33,204 nucleotides of DNA, taken from Pseudomonas lactucae (lineage in GTDB: Bacteria; Pseudomonadota; Gammaproteobacteria; Pseudomonadales; Pseudomonadaceae). Below are positions 8,561 to 16,557 of this stretch, piece by piece. Made by a program: the position numbers and the translations under genes. The notes beneath the pieces were generated by a model that was given only the letters and a program-made list of their open reading frames with translations, was not told the DNA's origin and did no database searches. The stretch lies in the NCBI RefSeq assembly GCF_016937615.1, contig NZ_JAFHKI010000023.1, positions 1 through 33,204 of the forward strand. Direction: 5' to 3'. How positions within the stretch are numbered: the stretch's first letter is position 1; each line of letters opens with the position of its first letter.

Positions 8561-9472
8561 ATGCTCATTACCCGCCGTCGAGCCTTGACCGGCCTCGCGC
8601 TGCTGCCGCTGGCGCTGTGCGGCTCGCCGCTGGCCCGCGCCGCTGGCCCTACAATGCCGAAAGTCGATATCGTCAGCTTCGAGCCCGCCCTCACCGAAAG
8701 CCTGCTAGGCCTGGGTGTAGCCCCCATGGCCGTGGTCAACGCCAGTTATTATCGCGAGTTCGTCGTCCAGCCGGAAATGCCCGACGACATCCTGGACCTG
8801 GGCCCGAGCATCGAGCCGAATCTGGAATACCTGCAACGCCTGAAGCCTGGCTTGATCATCGGCACTTCCTGGCAGTTGGAAGGTACCTTGCTGCGCCGCA
8901 TCGCACCGTTGCGCACCTTCGACATCTACACCTCGAATGCCCAGCCCTACCGCAATGCCGGCCAGGTGATGCTGGACCTCGGCGCCCTGGTGGATCGATA
9001 CGACGAAGCGCGCGCCTTACTGCAACAGACTGACGACCTGCTCGAAAACTTACGCGCCAGGCTCACGCCGATCAGCGACCGTCCGGTCTATATCGCACGC
9101 CTCAATCCAGACGGCCGCCACCTGCTGCTGTTCGGCGCCAAAGGCATGTACCAGGCCGTCCTCGAACGACTGGGCTTGCGCAACGCCTACCAGGGCCGCA
9201 CCAATGCATGGGGCGGCAGCCCCGCGGTGGGCATCGAGACGCTGCTGGAACATCCCGACGCCTCGTTGCTGTATTACACCAACCCCCGCGAAGCCGTGGC
9301 CGCGCAACGCCGACTGAATAACAGCCCCATCTGGGGCGCCTTACCGATGATTCGCGAAGGCCGTATCCAGGCGCTGCCCCGCTTCTACCCCAGTGGCGGC
9401 TTGCTGACTGCGCAACGCCTGGCCCTGTCGATCACCGAGCAACTGCTCGCCATGGAAACCAAGCATGCCTGA
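8561..9472 (+). CDS. Periplasmic iron-siderophore binding protein (FhuD-like), Tat-type signal
   Basis: Substrate-binding lipid-free periplasmic protein of an iron-siderophore ABC importer. The N-terminus MLITRRRALTGLALLPLALC carries a twin-arginine type signal, as E. coli FhuD does, with a probable cleavage after SPLARA. The mature part has the class III binding-protein pattern: DIVSFEPALTESLLGLGVAP, IEPNLEYLQRLKPGLII, and the late NAYQGRTNAWGGSPAVGIETL block. The ATG at 8561 has GGAG about nine bases upstream; an upstream ATG at 8486 would place a cysteine-rich non-signal stretch before the Tat motif and is rejected. Length 303 residues fits the family. It overlaps the permease gene by 8 bases, so the two are translationally coupled. 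Ligand specificity is inferred only from context. Confidence 0.9.
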   Translation: MLITRRRALTGLALLPLALCGSPLARAAGPTMPKVDIVSFEPALTESLLGLGVAPMAVVNASYYREFVVQPEMPDDILDLGPSIEPNLEYLQRLKPGLIIGTSWQLEGTLLRRIAPLRTFDIYTSNAQPYRNAGQVMLDLGALVDRYDEARALLQQTDDLLENLRARLTPISDRPVYIARLNPDGRHLLLFGAKGMYQAVLERLGLRNAYQGRTNAWGGSPAVGIETLLEHPDASLLYYTNPREAVAAQRRLNNSPIWGALPMIREGRIQALPRFYPSGGLLTAQRLALSITEQLLAMETKHA

Positions 9473-11453
9473 CAGCACCTCACGCCTGCGCCGCCAACCG
9501 ATATGGCTGGCCCTCGGCCTGTTATTCATCGCCCTGGCCCTGAGCGCTTACCAAGGCAACTCACTGCTGGCCGGCCACTCCTGGAGCAATGCCATCGGCT
9601 CAGCGTCACCCAGCGATCTGCCCCCGCTGCTGGTGCGCTACAGCTATTTGCCTCGCCTGGTCATCAGCCTGCTGGTGGGCGCGGCCCTGGCCCTGGCCGG
9701 GGTGATCTTCCAGCAAGTCCTGCGCAATCCCATCGCAGAGCCGACCACCCTGGGCGTCGCTTCCGGCGCCTACCTGGCCCTGGCCGCCAGTGCAATCTAT
9801 GCGCCGAGCCTGCTCGACGGCGGGCAGGAAGGCGTAGCCCTGGCCGGTGCCGCCCTGGGCATGCTGGCAGTACTGGGCCTGGCCTGGAGCCGGCGCCTGT
9901 CGCCGGTAGCGCTGATTCTTTCCGGGCTCATCATCAACCTGTATTGCGGAACCCTGAGCACCTTGCTGGTGCTGGCCAACCACGAGGTCCTGAGCAACCT
10001 GTTCATCTGGCAATCGGGTTCGCTGAACCAGAACAGCTGGCAGGATGTGTATCACCTTGCGCCGCGCCTGGCGGTGGCGGCCGCGCTCGCCGCCCTGCTC
10101 GCTCGCCCCCTGGAATTGCTCGGCCTCAACGATGCGGCGGCGGGCAGCCTCGGGTTGTCGCCCAACCGCCTGCGCCTGTTGGCCCTGGCGGTGGCGGTGG
10201 TCTTGAGCGCCAGCACCATCGCCAGCGTCGGCGTGATCGGCTTCGTCGGCCTGGCCGCCCCTGCCCTGGCACGCCTGGCCGGTGCCCGTACCCTGCGCCA
10301 ACGGCTGGCCTGGGCCCCTGTGTTCGGGGCCTTGCTGCTGTTACTCGCTGACCAGGTGGTGCAGGCGTCGGCGACCATGCTGGGCGCAGAAATGCCCACC
10401 GGCATCTTCACTGCGTTTCTCGGCGCACCGCTGCTGCTGGTGTTGCTGACCCGCCTGCATGAAACCCGGATCGCCGCACCCACCCAACGCGCCGCCGCTC
10501 ACGTCACCCCACTTAAACGCACCGCGTGGATACTGCTTGCGGTGCTGGCAGCCTCCGTGTTCCTGGCGTTGACCTGGGGACGCGGCCCGGATGGCTGGTA
10601 TTTCAGCGGCGGCGCAGAGTTCGACGCCTTGCTGCCATGGCGTGCGCCACGGGTGGCCGCCGCGTTCGCCGCGGGCATCCTGCTGGCTCTGGCCGGCACC
10701 CTGATGCAACGCATGACAGGCAACCCCATGGCCAGCCCGGAAATGCTCGGGGTCAGTTCGGGCGCCGCGCTGGGCGGCATTCTTGCCTTGCTGTTCGTAC
10801 CCGGTTTCAACCCGCTGATACTGCTGCTGGCGGCCACGTTCGGAGCCCTGCTGGCCTTGTTGGCCATTGTCGCGCTGAGCTGGCGCAGCGCCTTCGCGCC
10901 GGACCGCATGCTGCTGATAGGCGTCGCGCTGAGCACTCTGCTCAATGCTTTCGCCGCGCTGTTCATGGTCAGCGGCGACTCCCGCGTGCTGCTCATGCTC
11001 AGTTGGATGACCGGCTCGACCTATCGCATCGATGCCAGCCAGGCAGTGGTCATCAGTGCCCTGGCGGCGGTGTTCCTGCTGGTCACGCCGCTGTGCAACC
11101 GTTGGCTGGCGATCATGCCGCTGGGCGCCGAATACACTCGATCGCTGGGTATTTCCCTGGGCGGCAGCCGCCTGGTCTTGCTGCTGCTTACCGCCGTGAT
11201 GACCGCCGCCGCGACCCTGGTGGTAGGCCCGCTGAGTTTCATCGGTCTGATCGCACCGCACATGGCGCGGCTGCTCGGCGCGCAACGGCCTATCGCGCAA
11301 TTGCTGCTCTCGGCACTGCTGGGCGGCACGCTCCTGGTGCTGGCGGACTGGCTGGGGCGCAACCTGGTGTTCCCGTGGCAAATACCGGCCGGGATGTTCG
11401 CGACCTTTATCGGCGGTCCTTATTTCATGTGGTTGTTGGCGCGTAAGCGCTGA
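9465..11453 (+). CDS. Iron-siderophore ABC permease, two fused FecCD halves (FhuB-like)
   Basis: Inner-membrane channel of the siderophore importer. At 662 residues it is a tandem fusion of two FecCD-type permeases, as in FhuB, with about 20 membrane segments expected. The repeated signatures are clear: AGVIFQQVLRNPIAEPTTLG near residues 79-97 and AGTLMQRMTGNPMASPEMLG near 408-428, and then GFVGLAAPALARLAG in the first half and SFIGLIAPHMARLLG in the second. The start overlaps the end of the binding-protein gene. No ATPase (FhuC-type) gene follows or precedes it in the window, so the ATP-hydrolysing partner must be encoded elsewhere or shared with another system. Confidence 0.92.
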   Translation: MPDSTSRLRRQPIWLALGLLFIALALSAYQGNSLLAGHSWSNAIGSASPSDLPPLLVRYSYLPRLVISLLVGAALALAGVIFQQVLRNPIAEPTTLGVASGAYLALAASAIYAPSLLDGGQEGVALAGAALGMLAVLGLAWSRRLSPVALILSGLIINLYCGTLSTLLVLANHEVLSNLFIWQSGSLNQNSWQDVYHLAPRLAVAAALAALLARPLELLGLNDAAAGSLGLSPNRLRLLALAVAVVLSASTIASVGVIGFVGLAAPALARLAGARTLRQRLAWAPVFGALLLLLADQVVQASATMLGAEMPTGIFTAFLGAPLLLVLLTRLHETRIAAPTQRAAAHVTPLKRTAWILLAVLAASVFLALTWGRGPDGWYFSGGAEFDALLPWRAPRVAAAFAAGILLALAGTLMQRMTGNPMASPEMLGVSSGAALGGILALLFVPGFNPLILLLAATFGALLALLAIVALSWRSAFAPDRMLLIGVALSTLLNAFAALFMVSGDSRVLLMLSWMTGSTYRIDASQAVVISALAAVFLLVTPLCNRWLAIMPLGAEYTRSLGISLGGSRLVLLLLTAVMTAAATLVVGPLSFIGLIAPHMARLLGAQRPIAQLLLSALLGGTLLVLADWLGRNLVFPWQIPAGMFATFIGGPYFMWLLARKR

Positions 11454-11486
11454 CGGAGCTTGAATGCAGGTTTTTTAAACAAATTC

Positions 11487-11510
11487 TAAATAGTTGTGAT
11501 TCCCATTCGT
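11487..11510 (+). promoter_or_regulatory. Candidate PvdS iron-starvation (IS) box
   Basis: TAAAT at 11487-11491, exactly 16 bases, then CGT at 11508-11510. This is the TAAAT-N16-CGT pattern recognised by the ECF sigma factor PvdS in fluorescent pseudomonads. It ends 102 bases before the acyltransferase start, in the gap after the permease. A Fur-like element TGATTCCCATT (11497-11507) lies inside the spacer. A chance match in 33 kb is possible, but the position is right. Confidence 0.55.
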
Positions 11511-11612
11511 TACAGACTTACTTAAGCTATGCCCTGGACGAACTCAGCAGGTCAAGGCCCGCGAGGTTTCTGCGGGTCGGCATACGTGAGAAACCACTAA
11601 CGGAGAATCATC

Positions 11613-12632
11613 ATGACCACGCCGAACTTCACCCTACATCTGGCTGACGGCCGCAGTGTGATCGCCCAAGTGGCGGACGATGGCAACGGCAGCCTGGTCA
11701 TCGAGGGCATCGACGTCGTGCATTTCCGCCGGCAAGACGGCTACGTGCACCTGGAAAACATGCCTGAAGCATTCCCCGTGCTTGGCCTGCTGGCGCTGCT
11801 TGGCCAAGTCTTCTGCAATTTGTCCCGTGTCCCAATGCTGGAAATCAGTGCCCCGCTCACCCTCGACCGCGCACGCGACGCGGTACGCGAAGGCGTATTC
11901 GACACCCTGCTGGGCCATGACGGCCATACGGCCCGCCTGGCCTGCGCACGCAGCAGTTTTTGGCAACACCCCCTGCCCTGGCTGACCACCCGTTCTGCCG
12001 CAGGCATGCCGCTACGCTACACCTTCAGCGGCGATAAACGTCACCCCCAGCGCCCGCCGATCCCGCACGGCGAAGTCTATCGCCGCGAGCTGCCCGGCCT
12101 GAACACCACCTTCAGCCTACGCACCGTAGACCTCGGGCTCGACCTGGAACGTTTCAACCGCTGGATGAACCTGGAGCAAGTCGCGTTTTTCTGGGAGCAG
12201 ACCGGCAGCCTGGACGAACATGCCGCGTACCTGCAGCAGATGCTCGACGACCCGCGGGTGTTGCCGTTGATAGGCAGCTACGACGACGAGCCCTTCGCCT
12301 ATTTCGAGGTTTACTGGTGCAAGGAAGATCGCATCGCCCCCTATTACGACGTGCAGGACCACGACCGTGGCTGGCACGTCGTGGTTGGCGAGAGCAAGCA
12401 TCAAAGCGCCGGCAAACTCAAGGGCTGGTTCCGCTCACTCATGCATTACATGTTCATCGACGAGCCTCGCACCCAGCGCATCCTCGGCGAACCGCGGATC
12501 GACCACACCCGGCAGATCGGCTTCCTTGAATCCCAGGGCTACGGCCGCCTCAAGACCATCACCCTGCCGCACAAGAAAGCCGCCCTGCTGCGTCTGGAGC
12601 GCGAGACTTTCTTCGACGAGTACTACCCCTGA
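11613..12632 (+). CDS. IucB/AlcB-type siderophore N-acyltransferase (GNAT family)
   Basis: Predicted to transfer an acyl group (usually acetyl) from CoA to an amine or hydroxylamine during siderophore assembly, as IucB does to hydroxylysine. The C-terminal ~190 residues carry the family features: EPFAYFEVYWCKEDRIAPYYD, DRGWHVVVGE, then RILGEPRIDHTRQIGFLESQGY, the acyl-CoA-binding part. The N-terminal ~140 residues are the less conserved extension seen in many IucB homologues. Length 339 residues. GGAG lies about seven bases before the ATG. It is the first gene of a unit with the receptor and has the candidate PvdS box upstream. No amino-acid N-hydroxylase (PvdA/IucD type) is in the window, so the substrate is open: hydroxyornithine, a diamino acid side chain, or a tailoring site. 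Confidence 0.85.
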   Translation: MTTPNFTLHLADGRSVIAQVADDGNGSLVIEGIDVVHFRRQDGYVHLENMPEAFPVLGLLALLGQVFCNLSRVPMLEISAPLTLDRARDAVREGVFDTLLGHDGHTARLACARSSFWQHPLPWLTTRSAAGMPLRYTFSGDKRHPQRPPIPHGEVYRRELPGLNTTFSLRTVDLGLDLERFNRWMNLEQVAFFWEQTGSLDEHAAYLQQMLDDPRVLPLIGSYDDEPFAYFEVYWCKEDRIAPYYDVQDHDRGWHVVVGESKHQSAGKLKGWFRSLMHYMFIDEPRTQRILGEPRIDHTRQIGFLESQGYGRLKTITLPHKKAALLRLERETFFDEYYP

Positions 12633-12648
12633 CCGTTATCCGTTGGCT

Positions 12649-12680
12649 GCCCGCTGCTTGATGGGGATCAAGCAACGGGC
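12649..12680 (+). other. Strong stem-loop between acyltransferase and receptor genes
   Basis: GCCCG-C-TGCTTGAT, loop GGGG, ATCAAGCA-A-CGGGC: 13 paired bases with a single C/A mismatch. It lies 17 bases after the acyltransferase stop and 52 before the receptor start. No U-tract follows, so it looks more like an attenuator, a transcript-stabilising structure or a processing site than a full terminator. Confidence 0.6.
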
Positions 12681-12731
12681 GGCCTGATACCCACTCACTT
12701 TAAAAAAACTACGTCACACTTAGGAGCCTCC

Positions 12732-14903
12732 ATGCACGCAAAGAACGTCTTCCACTACCATCCGTTGGCGCTGGCCTTGTTTCTCAGTGGCCTGCCATTG
12801 AGCGCAGTCCACGCCGCCGACAGCACCGATACCGCCGCCCCCGGTGGCGCGCTGGTGCTGCAGGAAACCAACGTTAATGCGAAGGCGGTCGAGAACCCAA
12901 CCGGCCAGCTCACCGGCCCGGTCGCGACGCGCAGCACGAGCGCGAGCAAGACCAACTCGGCGATCAAGGAGATTCCACAGTCGATTTCGGTCGTCACTCG
13001 GGATGAAATGGACAACCGCAAGAGCGACACCCTGGCTGAAGCCTTGAGCTACACGCCAGGCGTGATTTCACAGCCGGGCGGTTTCAGTCGTGTGGGGGAT
13101 GACTTCGTGATCCGTGGCTTCAACGTGGGCTCGGGCACCGGCGGCATCCTGCGCGATGGCATGAAACTGCAAGGCAGCGTATATGACGGCGGTATCGAAC
13201 CCTACGGCCTGGAGCGCGTGGAAGTGGTCAAGGGCGCCTCTTCGGTGCTGTACGGCCAACTGTCGCCGGGTGGCCTGATCAACACCATCACCAAGCGACC
13301 GACCGACACGCCCCTGCATGAAATCAACGTTGAATATGGCAGCCATGCACGCAAGCAGTACAGCTTCGACCTGGGCGGCCCGATCGATGACGAAGGCAAG
13401 TTCTCTTATCGCCTCACAGGACTGTGGCGCGACAGCGACACCCAGACCACCGATGCCGACGACGACCGCCGCTACATCGCGCCGGCCTTCACCTGGCGTC
13501 CAAACGAAGACACCTCGCTGACCCTCCTGGCCAGCTATCAGGAAACCCGTACCGGTTTCGCACCGCCCCTGGACTACGACCTGACGACCTCGTCCAGCGC
13601 CCGTTATCCCAAGGTCGACCGCGATCTGTTCACGGGCGAGCGTGGCTTCGATCACTACAACAACTACTCGACCACGGTCGGCTACCTGTTTGAACATAAC
13701 TTCACGCCTGATCTGAAAGTCCGCCACGCGCTGCGCCACTTCGACGCCGACCTGAGCTGGGACTACATGCAAGTCGCCGATACCGGCAGCGCCGCCTTAC
13801 GCAACCAGGGCCTGCTGGCGCGCCGGGCGAGCATCCGCCGCGAGCGCTCCGAAGGCTGGACCAGCGACAACAACGTGGAATGGACCCTCAACAGCGGCCG
13901 CTGGCAGCACACCCTGCTGGCCGGCGTGGACTACTACCACAAGACCTACGATTCACACCGTTTCTCCGGCGCCAACTCCCTCTTCAACCCGGCCAACCCG
14001 GTGTACGGCGCGCCTACACGCATCACGTCGGCCGACACCGGCTCGGACCTGCACAGCGCCCAGGCGGGCGTTTACGTGCAGGACCAGATCAAGTTCGACG
14101 ATAAGTGGATCCTGCTCCTGGGCGGACGTCAGGATTGGGCGGAAAGCCGCACCTACGTCAACGCCACCGGCGCGCGCACCCCACGCGACGACAAGAAAGC
14201 CACTGGCCGTGTAGGCCTGGTGTATCAGGCGGACAATGGCCTGGCCCCCTACATCAGTTGGAGCCAGTCGTTCCTGCCGGCCAACGTCTTCAACGCCAAT
14301 GCCAACACCTCGTTCGAACCGACCGAGGGTGAACAATACGAAGTGGGCGTGCGCTATACACCACCAGGCACCAATGCCCTGTTGACCGCCGCCGTCTACG
14401 ACCTCAAGCAGAAAAACTCGCTGAGCACCGACCTCACCGGCAACACCGTGCAGTTCGGTGAAACCCGCTCACGGGGCGTCGAGCTGGAGGCAAAGGCAGA
14501 GATCACCGCCAACCTAACCACCACCGCTTCGTATACCTACACCGACGCGAAAATCACCGATGACGTCGTCGCCAGCCGCGTAGGCACACGCATCGACGGC
14601 GTGCCCTACCACATGGCCAACCTGTGGGCCGACTATCGCTTGAGCGCCCTGGGCCTGTCCAAGGTCGTGATCGGCGGTGGCGCCCGCTACATGGGCACCA
14701 GCCGAACTTCCAGCTCGGACAACAACGAGAAGGTTGACGCCTACACCCTGTTCGACGCCAAAGTCAGCTACGAAGTCGACAAGAACTGGACCGTGGCCAT
14801 GAAGGCGCAAAACCTGACCAATGAGAAATACCTGTTCTGCAATGTCTCGTGCCGCTATGGCGACGAACGCACAGTGATCGGATCGGTCAACTATCGCTGG
14901 TAA
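12732..14903 (+). CDS. TonB-dependent outer-membrane ferric-siderophore receptor
   Basis: Energised by TonB-ExbB-ExbD, it takes the iron-loaded siderophore into the periplasm. The signal peptide is MHAKNVFHYHPLALALFLSG and continues to a probable cut after AVHA (residue 28). A possible TonB box lies near LVLQETNVNA. The plug domain includes IPQSISVVTRDEM, DDFVIRGFNVG, GLERVEVVKGASSVLYGQ and SPGGLINTITKRP. The beta-barrel follows, ending in YRW, the aromatic C-terminus needed for outer-membrane insertion. Length 723 residues fits the FhuA/ferripyoverdine receptor branch. There is no N-terminal signalling extension, so it is a plain receptor rather than a FecA/FpvA-type transducer. AGGAG lies six bases before the ATG. 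A strong terminator follows. Confidence 0.95.
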   Translation: MHAKNVFHYHPLALALFLSGLPLSAVHAADSTDTAAPGGALVLQETNVNAKAVENPTGQLTGPVATRSTSASKTNSAIKEIPQSISVVTRDEMDNRKSDTLAEALSYTPGVISQPGGFSRVGDDFVIRGFNVGSGTGGILRDGMKLQGSVYDGGIEPYGLERVEVVKGASSVLYGQLSPGGLINTITKRPTDTPLHEINVEYGSHARKQYSFDLGGPIDDEGKFSYRLTGLWRDSDTQTTDADDDRRYIAPAFTWRPNEDTSLTLLASYQETRTGFAPPLDYDLTTSSSARYPKVDRDLFTGERGFDHYNNYSTTVGYLFEHNFTPDLKVRHALRHFDADLSWDYMQVADTGSAALRNQGLLARRASIRRERSEGWTSDNNVEWTLNSGRWQHTLLAGVDYYHKTYDSHRFSGANSLFNPANPVYGAPTRITSADTGSDLHSAQAGVYVQDQIKFDDKWILLLGGRQDWAESRTYVNATGARTPRDDKKATGRVGLVYQADNGLAPYISWSQSFLPANVFNANANTSFEPTEGEQYEVGVRYTPPGTNALLTAAVYDLKQKNSLSTDLTGNTVQFGETRSRGVELEAKAEITANLTTTASYTYTDAKITDDVVASRVGTRIDGVPYHMANLWADYRLSALGLSKVVIGGGARYMGTSRTSSSDNNEKVDAYTLFDAKVSYEVDKNWTVAMKAQNLTNEKYLFCNVSCRYGDERTVIGSVNYRW

Positions 14904-14953
14904 CAGGCGGATCGCAACCCAGCGAGAACTGTTTTTGCTGGGCTTGTCCGAAT

Positions 14954-14988
14954 ATCCGATGCCAGACCTCTGGCATCGGATTTTTTTT
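14954..14988 (+). terminator. Rho-independent terminator of the receptor gene
   Basis: ATCCGATGCCAGA (14954-14966) and TCTGGCATCGGAT (14969-14981) form a perfect inverted repeat, with eight T from 14981. It starts 50 bases after the receptor stop codon. A weaker 6-bp stem CCCAGC/GCTGGG lies just before it, at about 14917-14942. Confidence 0.92.
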
Positions 14989-15098
14989 GCCCGGATCAGC
15001 GGCCAGGTGGCTTGTGTATAGGTGTCGCGGTGCTGGACATAGAGCGAGAAGCCCTTAACATAGATGTTCCAAATCAGCCATCAGGGAAGTAAACGCTG

Positions 15099-15377
15099 AT
15101 GAATAAAGTAATTTATTCACTACGCTTTTTTGCCTCAATACCCTTCTATGCAATATCCATTTTGTTATGGGCCTACGTCGTAAAAACGGTCATCGAATCT
15201 ACGGTGCTCGTATTTTTAGTTTATTTGACCCCTTACAGCTTTGGGCAGGTATTGGGAACCTGGATTGTTTGCATTGTGATGGCGGGTATTTCTGTTGGCA
15301 TATGGATGCTGGGAAGATACGTGCGTACCTCGCACTTTAAAAGCGCCCCCAAACCAACGACCGCCGAGCTGCCATAA
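15099..15377 (+). CDS. Small membrane protein of unknown function
   Basis: I do not recognise this 92-residue protein. It is mostly hydrophobic, with likely membrane segments at about residues 11-30 (ASIPFYAISILLWAYVV) and 50-72 (VLGTWIVCIVMAGISVGIWM), a shorter hydrophobic stretch between them, and a polar, proline-containing tail. A weak ribosome site (AGGGAAG) lies about nine bases before the ATG. Its codons are AT-richer than those of the flanking genes, suggesting later acquisition. It stands alone between the receptor terminator and the bicupin gene, with about 200 bases on each side. Confidence 0.6.
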   Translation: MNKVIYSLRFFASIPFYAISILLWAYVVKTVIESTVLVFLVYLTPYSFGQVLGTWIVCIVMAGISVGIWMLGRYVRTSHFKSAPKPTTAELP

Positions 15378-15578
15378 GATCTTACATAGGGCCTTGCGCA
15401 TCACACTGACCCCAACCTTTAAAAGCCAAAAGCGGGAGGGGATCAATACCCCTTTACACATAAGTGATGTGCCGGTGCGGTTCTTCATAGCGCCCTACCA
15501 GACTCGTATATTGAATCCACCGTGGCATGCTGGCTCACGCAGCGTGCTGATGATGAGACCCCAAAACGAGACGTCATT
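15378..15578. other. Intergenic region upstream of the bicupin gene
   Basis: About 200 bases without a gene. It contains a short inverted repeat AGGGG-ATCAATA-CCCCT and a possible -10 (TATATT, in CGTATATTGAATCC) nearer the bicupin start. Nothing stronger is visible. Confidence 0.4.
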
Positions 15579-16520
15579 ATGAACAGTACAATTCAACCGC
15601 ATTCAAACCTGACAGTATCTGCACATGAGATCGATGCCGAATACTTCGAGTACAGCAAAGCGGCAAACCCGATCAGCGCGAACTTGATCACCCGCATTCC
15701 GTACCAGAGCTTCCCCGCTTCGCTCTATGATTCAGGCCCGTCTCGAACAGTTGCTCTCGACTTGAGCGAAAAACTACAGTGTGAAGGCCCAGCAACCGGC
15801 CCAGGTCTTTGCGCTAGTTTCATTCGACTGAACGCCGGCGATGACGTCACATTAGCGCCCAACGCGACCTCACAGGTTCTGTATGTAATCGATGGTAGCG
15901 GCAGCCTTTCGTACGGTGAAGAGGCGTTTGAATGGACCAAAGGTTGTTTTATCGCCCTGCCAGGGATGAACAGCACAACCCTGAAGGCGTCGGCGGACGC
16001 ACGATTCTACTGGGTACATGATGAGCCTCTTCTTCGCTACTTAGGCGTGAGCAGAAGTGAAGACCGCTTCACCCCGACGCTGTACCCTGCGGATGTCGCA
16101 TCGGCAAAGCTTCGTGAAGCCGCTGATGACCCACGTGCACAGGATCGCAGCCGCATCAGCATTCTGCTGGGTAACAGCAACTTCCCCCAGACACGCACAG
16201 TGACCCATGTGCTGTGGGCTATGTACGGCATCCTCCCCGCTGGCTCGATCCAAAAACCCCACCGGCACCAATCCATCGCCCTGGACTTCATCATTGACTG
16301 CCCAACCGGGTGCTATTCGCTTGTCGGGACTGAACTGGACGAAAATGGCCATATTCGTCATCCAGAACGCGTAGATTGGACGCCAGGGCTGGCGTTTGTC
16401 ACACCACCTGGCTATTGGCACGCCCACTTCAACGAGTCGGATCGCGAGGCATTTCTGATCCCGATTCAGGATGCAGGTCTACAGACATATCTGCGATCAC
16501 TGGATATTCGGTTCAGCTAA
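15579..16520 (+). CDS. Bicupin-domain protein (gentisate-dioxygenase-like fold)
   Basis: Two cupin domains in 313 residues. The first (about 80-155, with VLYVIDGSGSLSYGEEAFEW) lacks the usual metal-binding histidines. The second (about 215-300) keeps them: PHRH with His 228 and His 230, and a second His cluster at YWHAHFN (281, 283), so only the C-terminal cupin probably binds metal. This layout resembles gentisate/hydroxynaphthoate dioxygenase-type bicupins, but the substrate cannot be named. The ATG at 15579 (MNSTIQPHSN) was chosen over an upstream ATG at 15522, whose first residues look non-homologous and polar. The ribosome site is poor (CGAG). A convergent LysR regulator follows 37 bases downstream and may control it. 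Confidence 0.75.
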   Translation: MNSTIQPHSNLTVSAHEIDAEYFEYSKAANPISANLITRIPYQSFPASLYDSGPSRTVALDLSEKLQCEGPATGPGLCASFIRLNAGDDVTLAPNATSQVLYVIDGSGSLSYGEEAFEWTKGCFIALPGMNSTTLKASADARFYWVHDEPLLRYLGVSRSEDRFTPTLYPADVASAKLREAADDPRAQDRSRISILLGNSNFPQTRTVTHVLWAMYGILPAGSIQKPHRHQSIALDFIIDCPTGCYSLVGTELDENGHIRHPERVDWTPGLAFVTPPGYWHAHFNESDREAFLIPIQDAGLQTYLRSLDIRFS

Positions 16521-16557
16521 ATGGACGCCCGGCATGGCTAGCTCATACCGGGAACCA

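Noticed and set aside
12732..14903. Receptor as a FecA/FpvA-type signalling transducer
   Set aside because: The mature N-terminus goes almost directly to the plug; there is no signalling domain, and no sigma/anti-sigma pair nearby.
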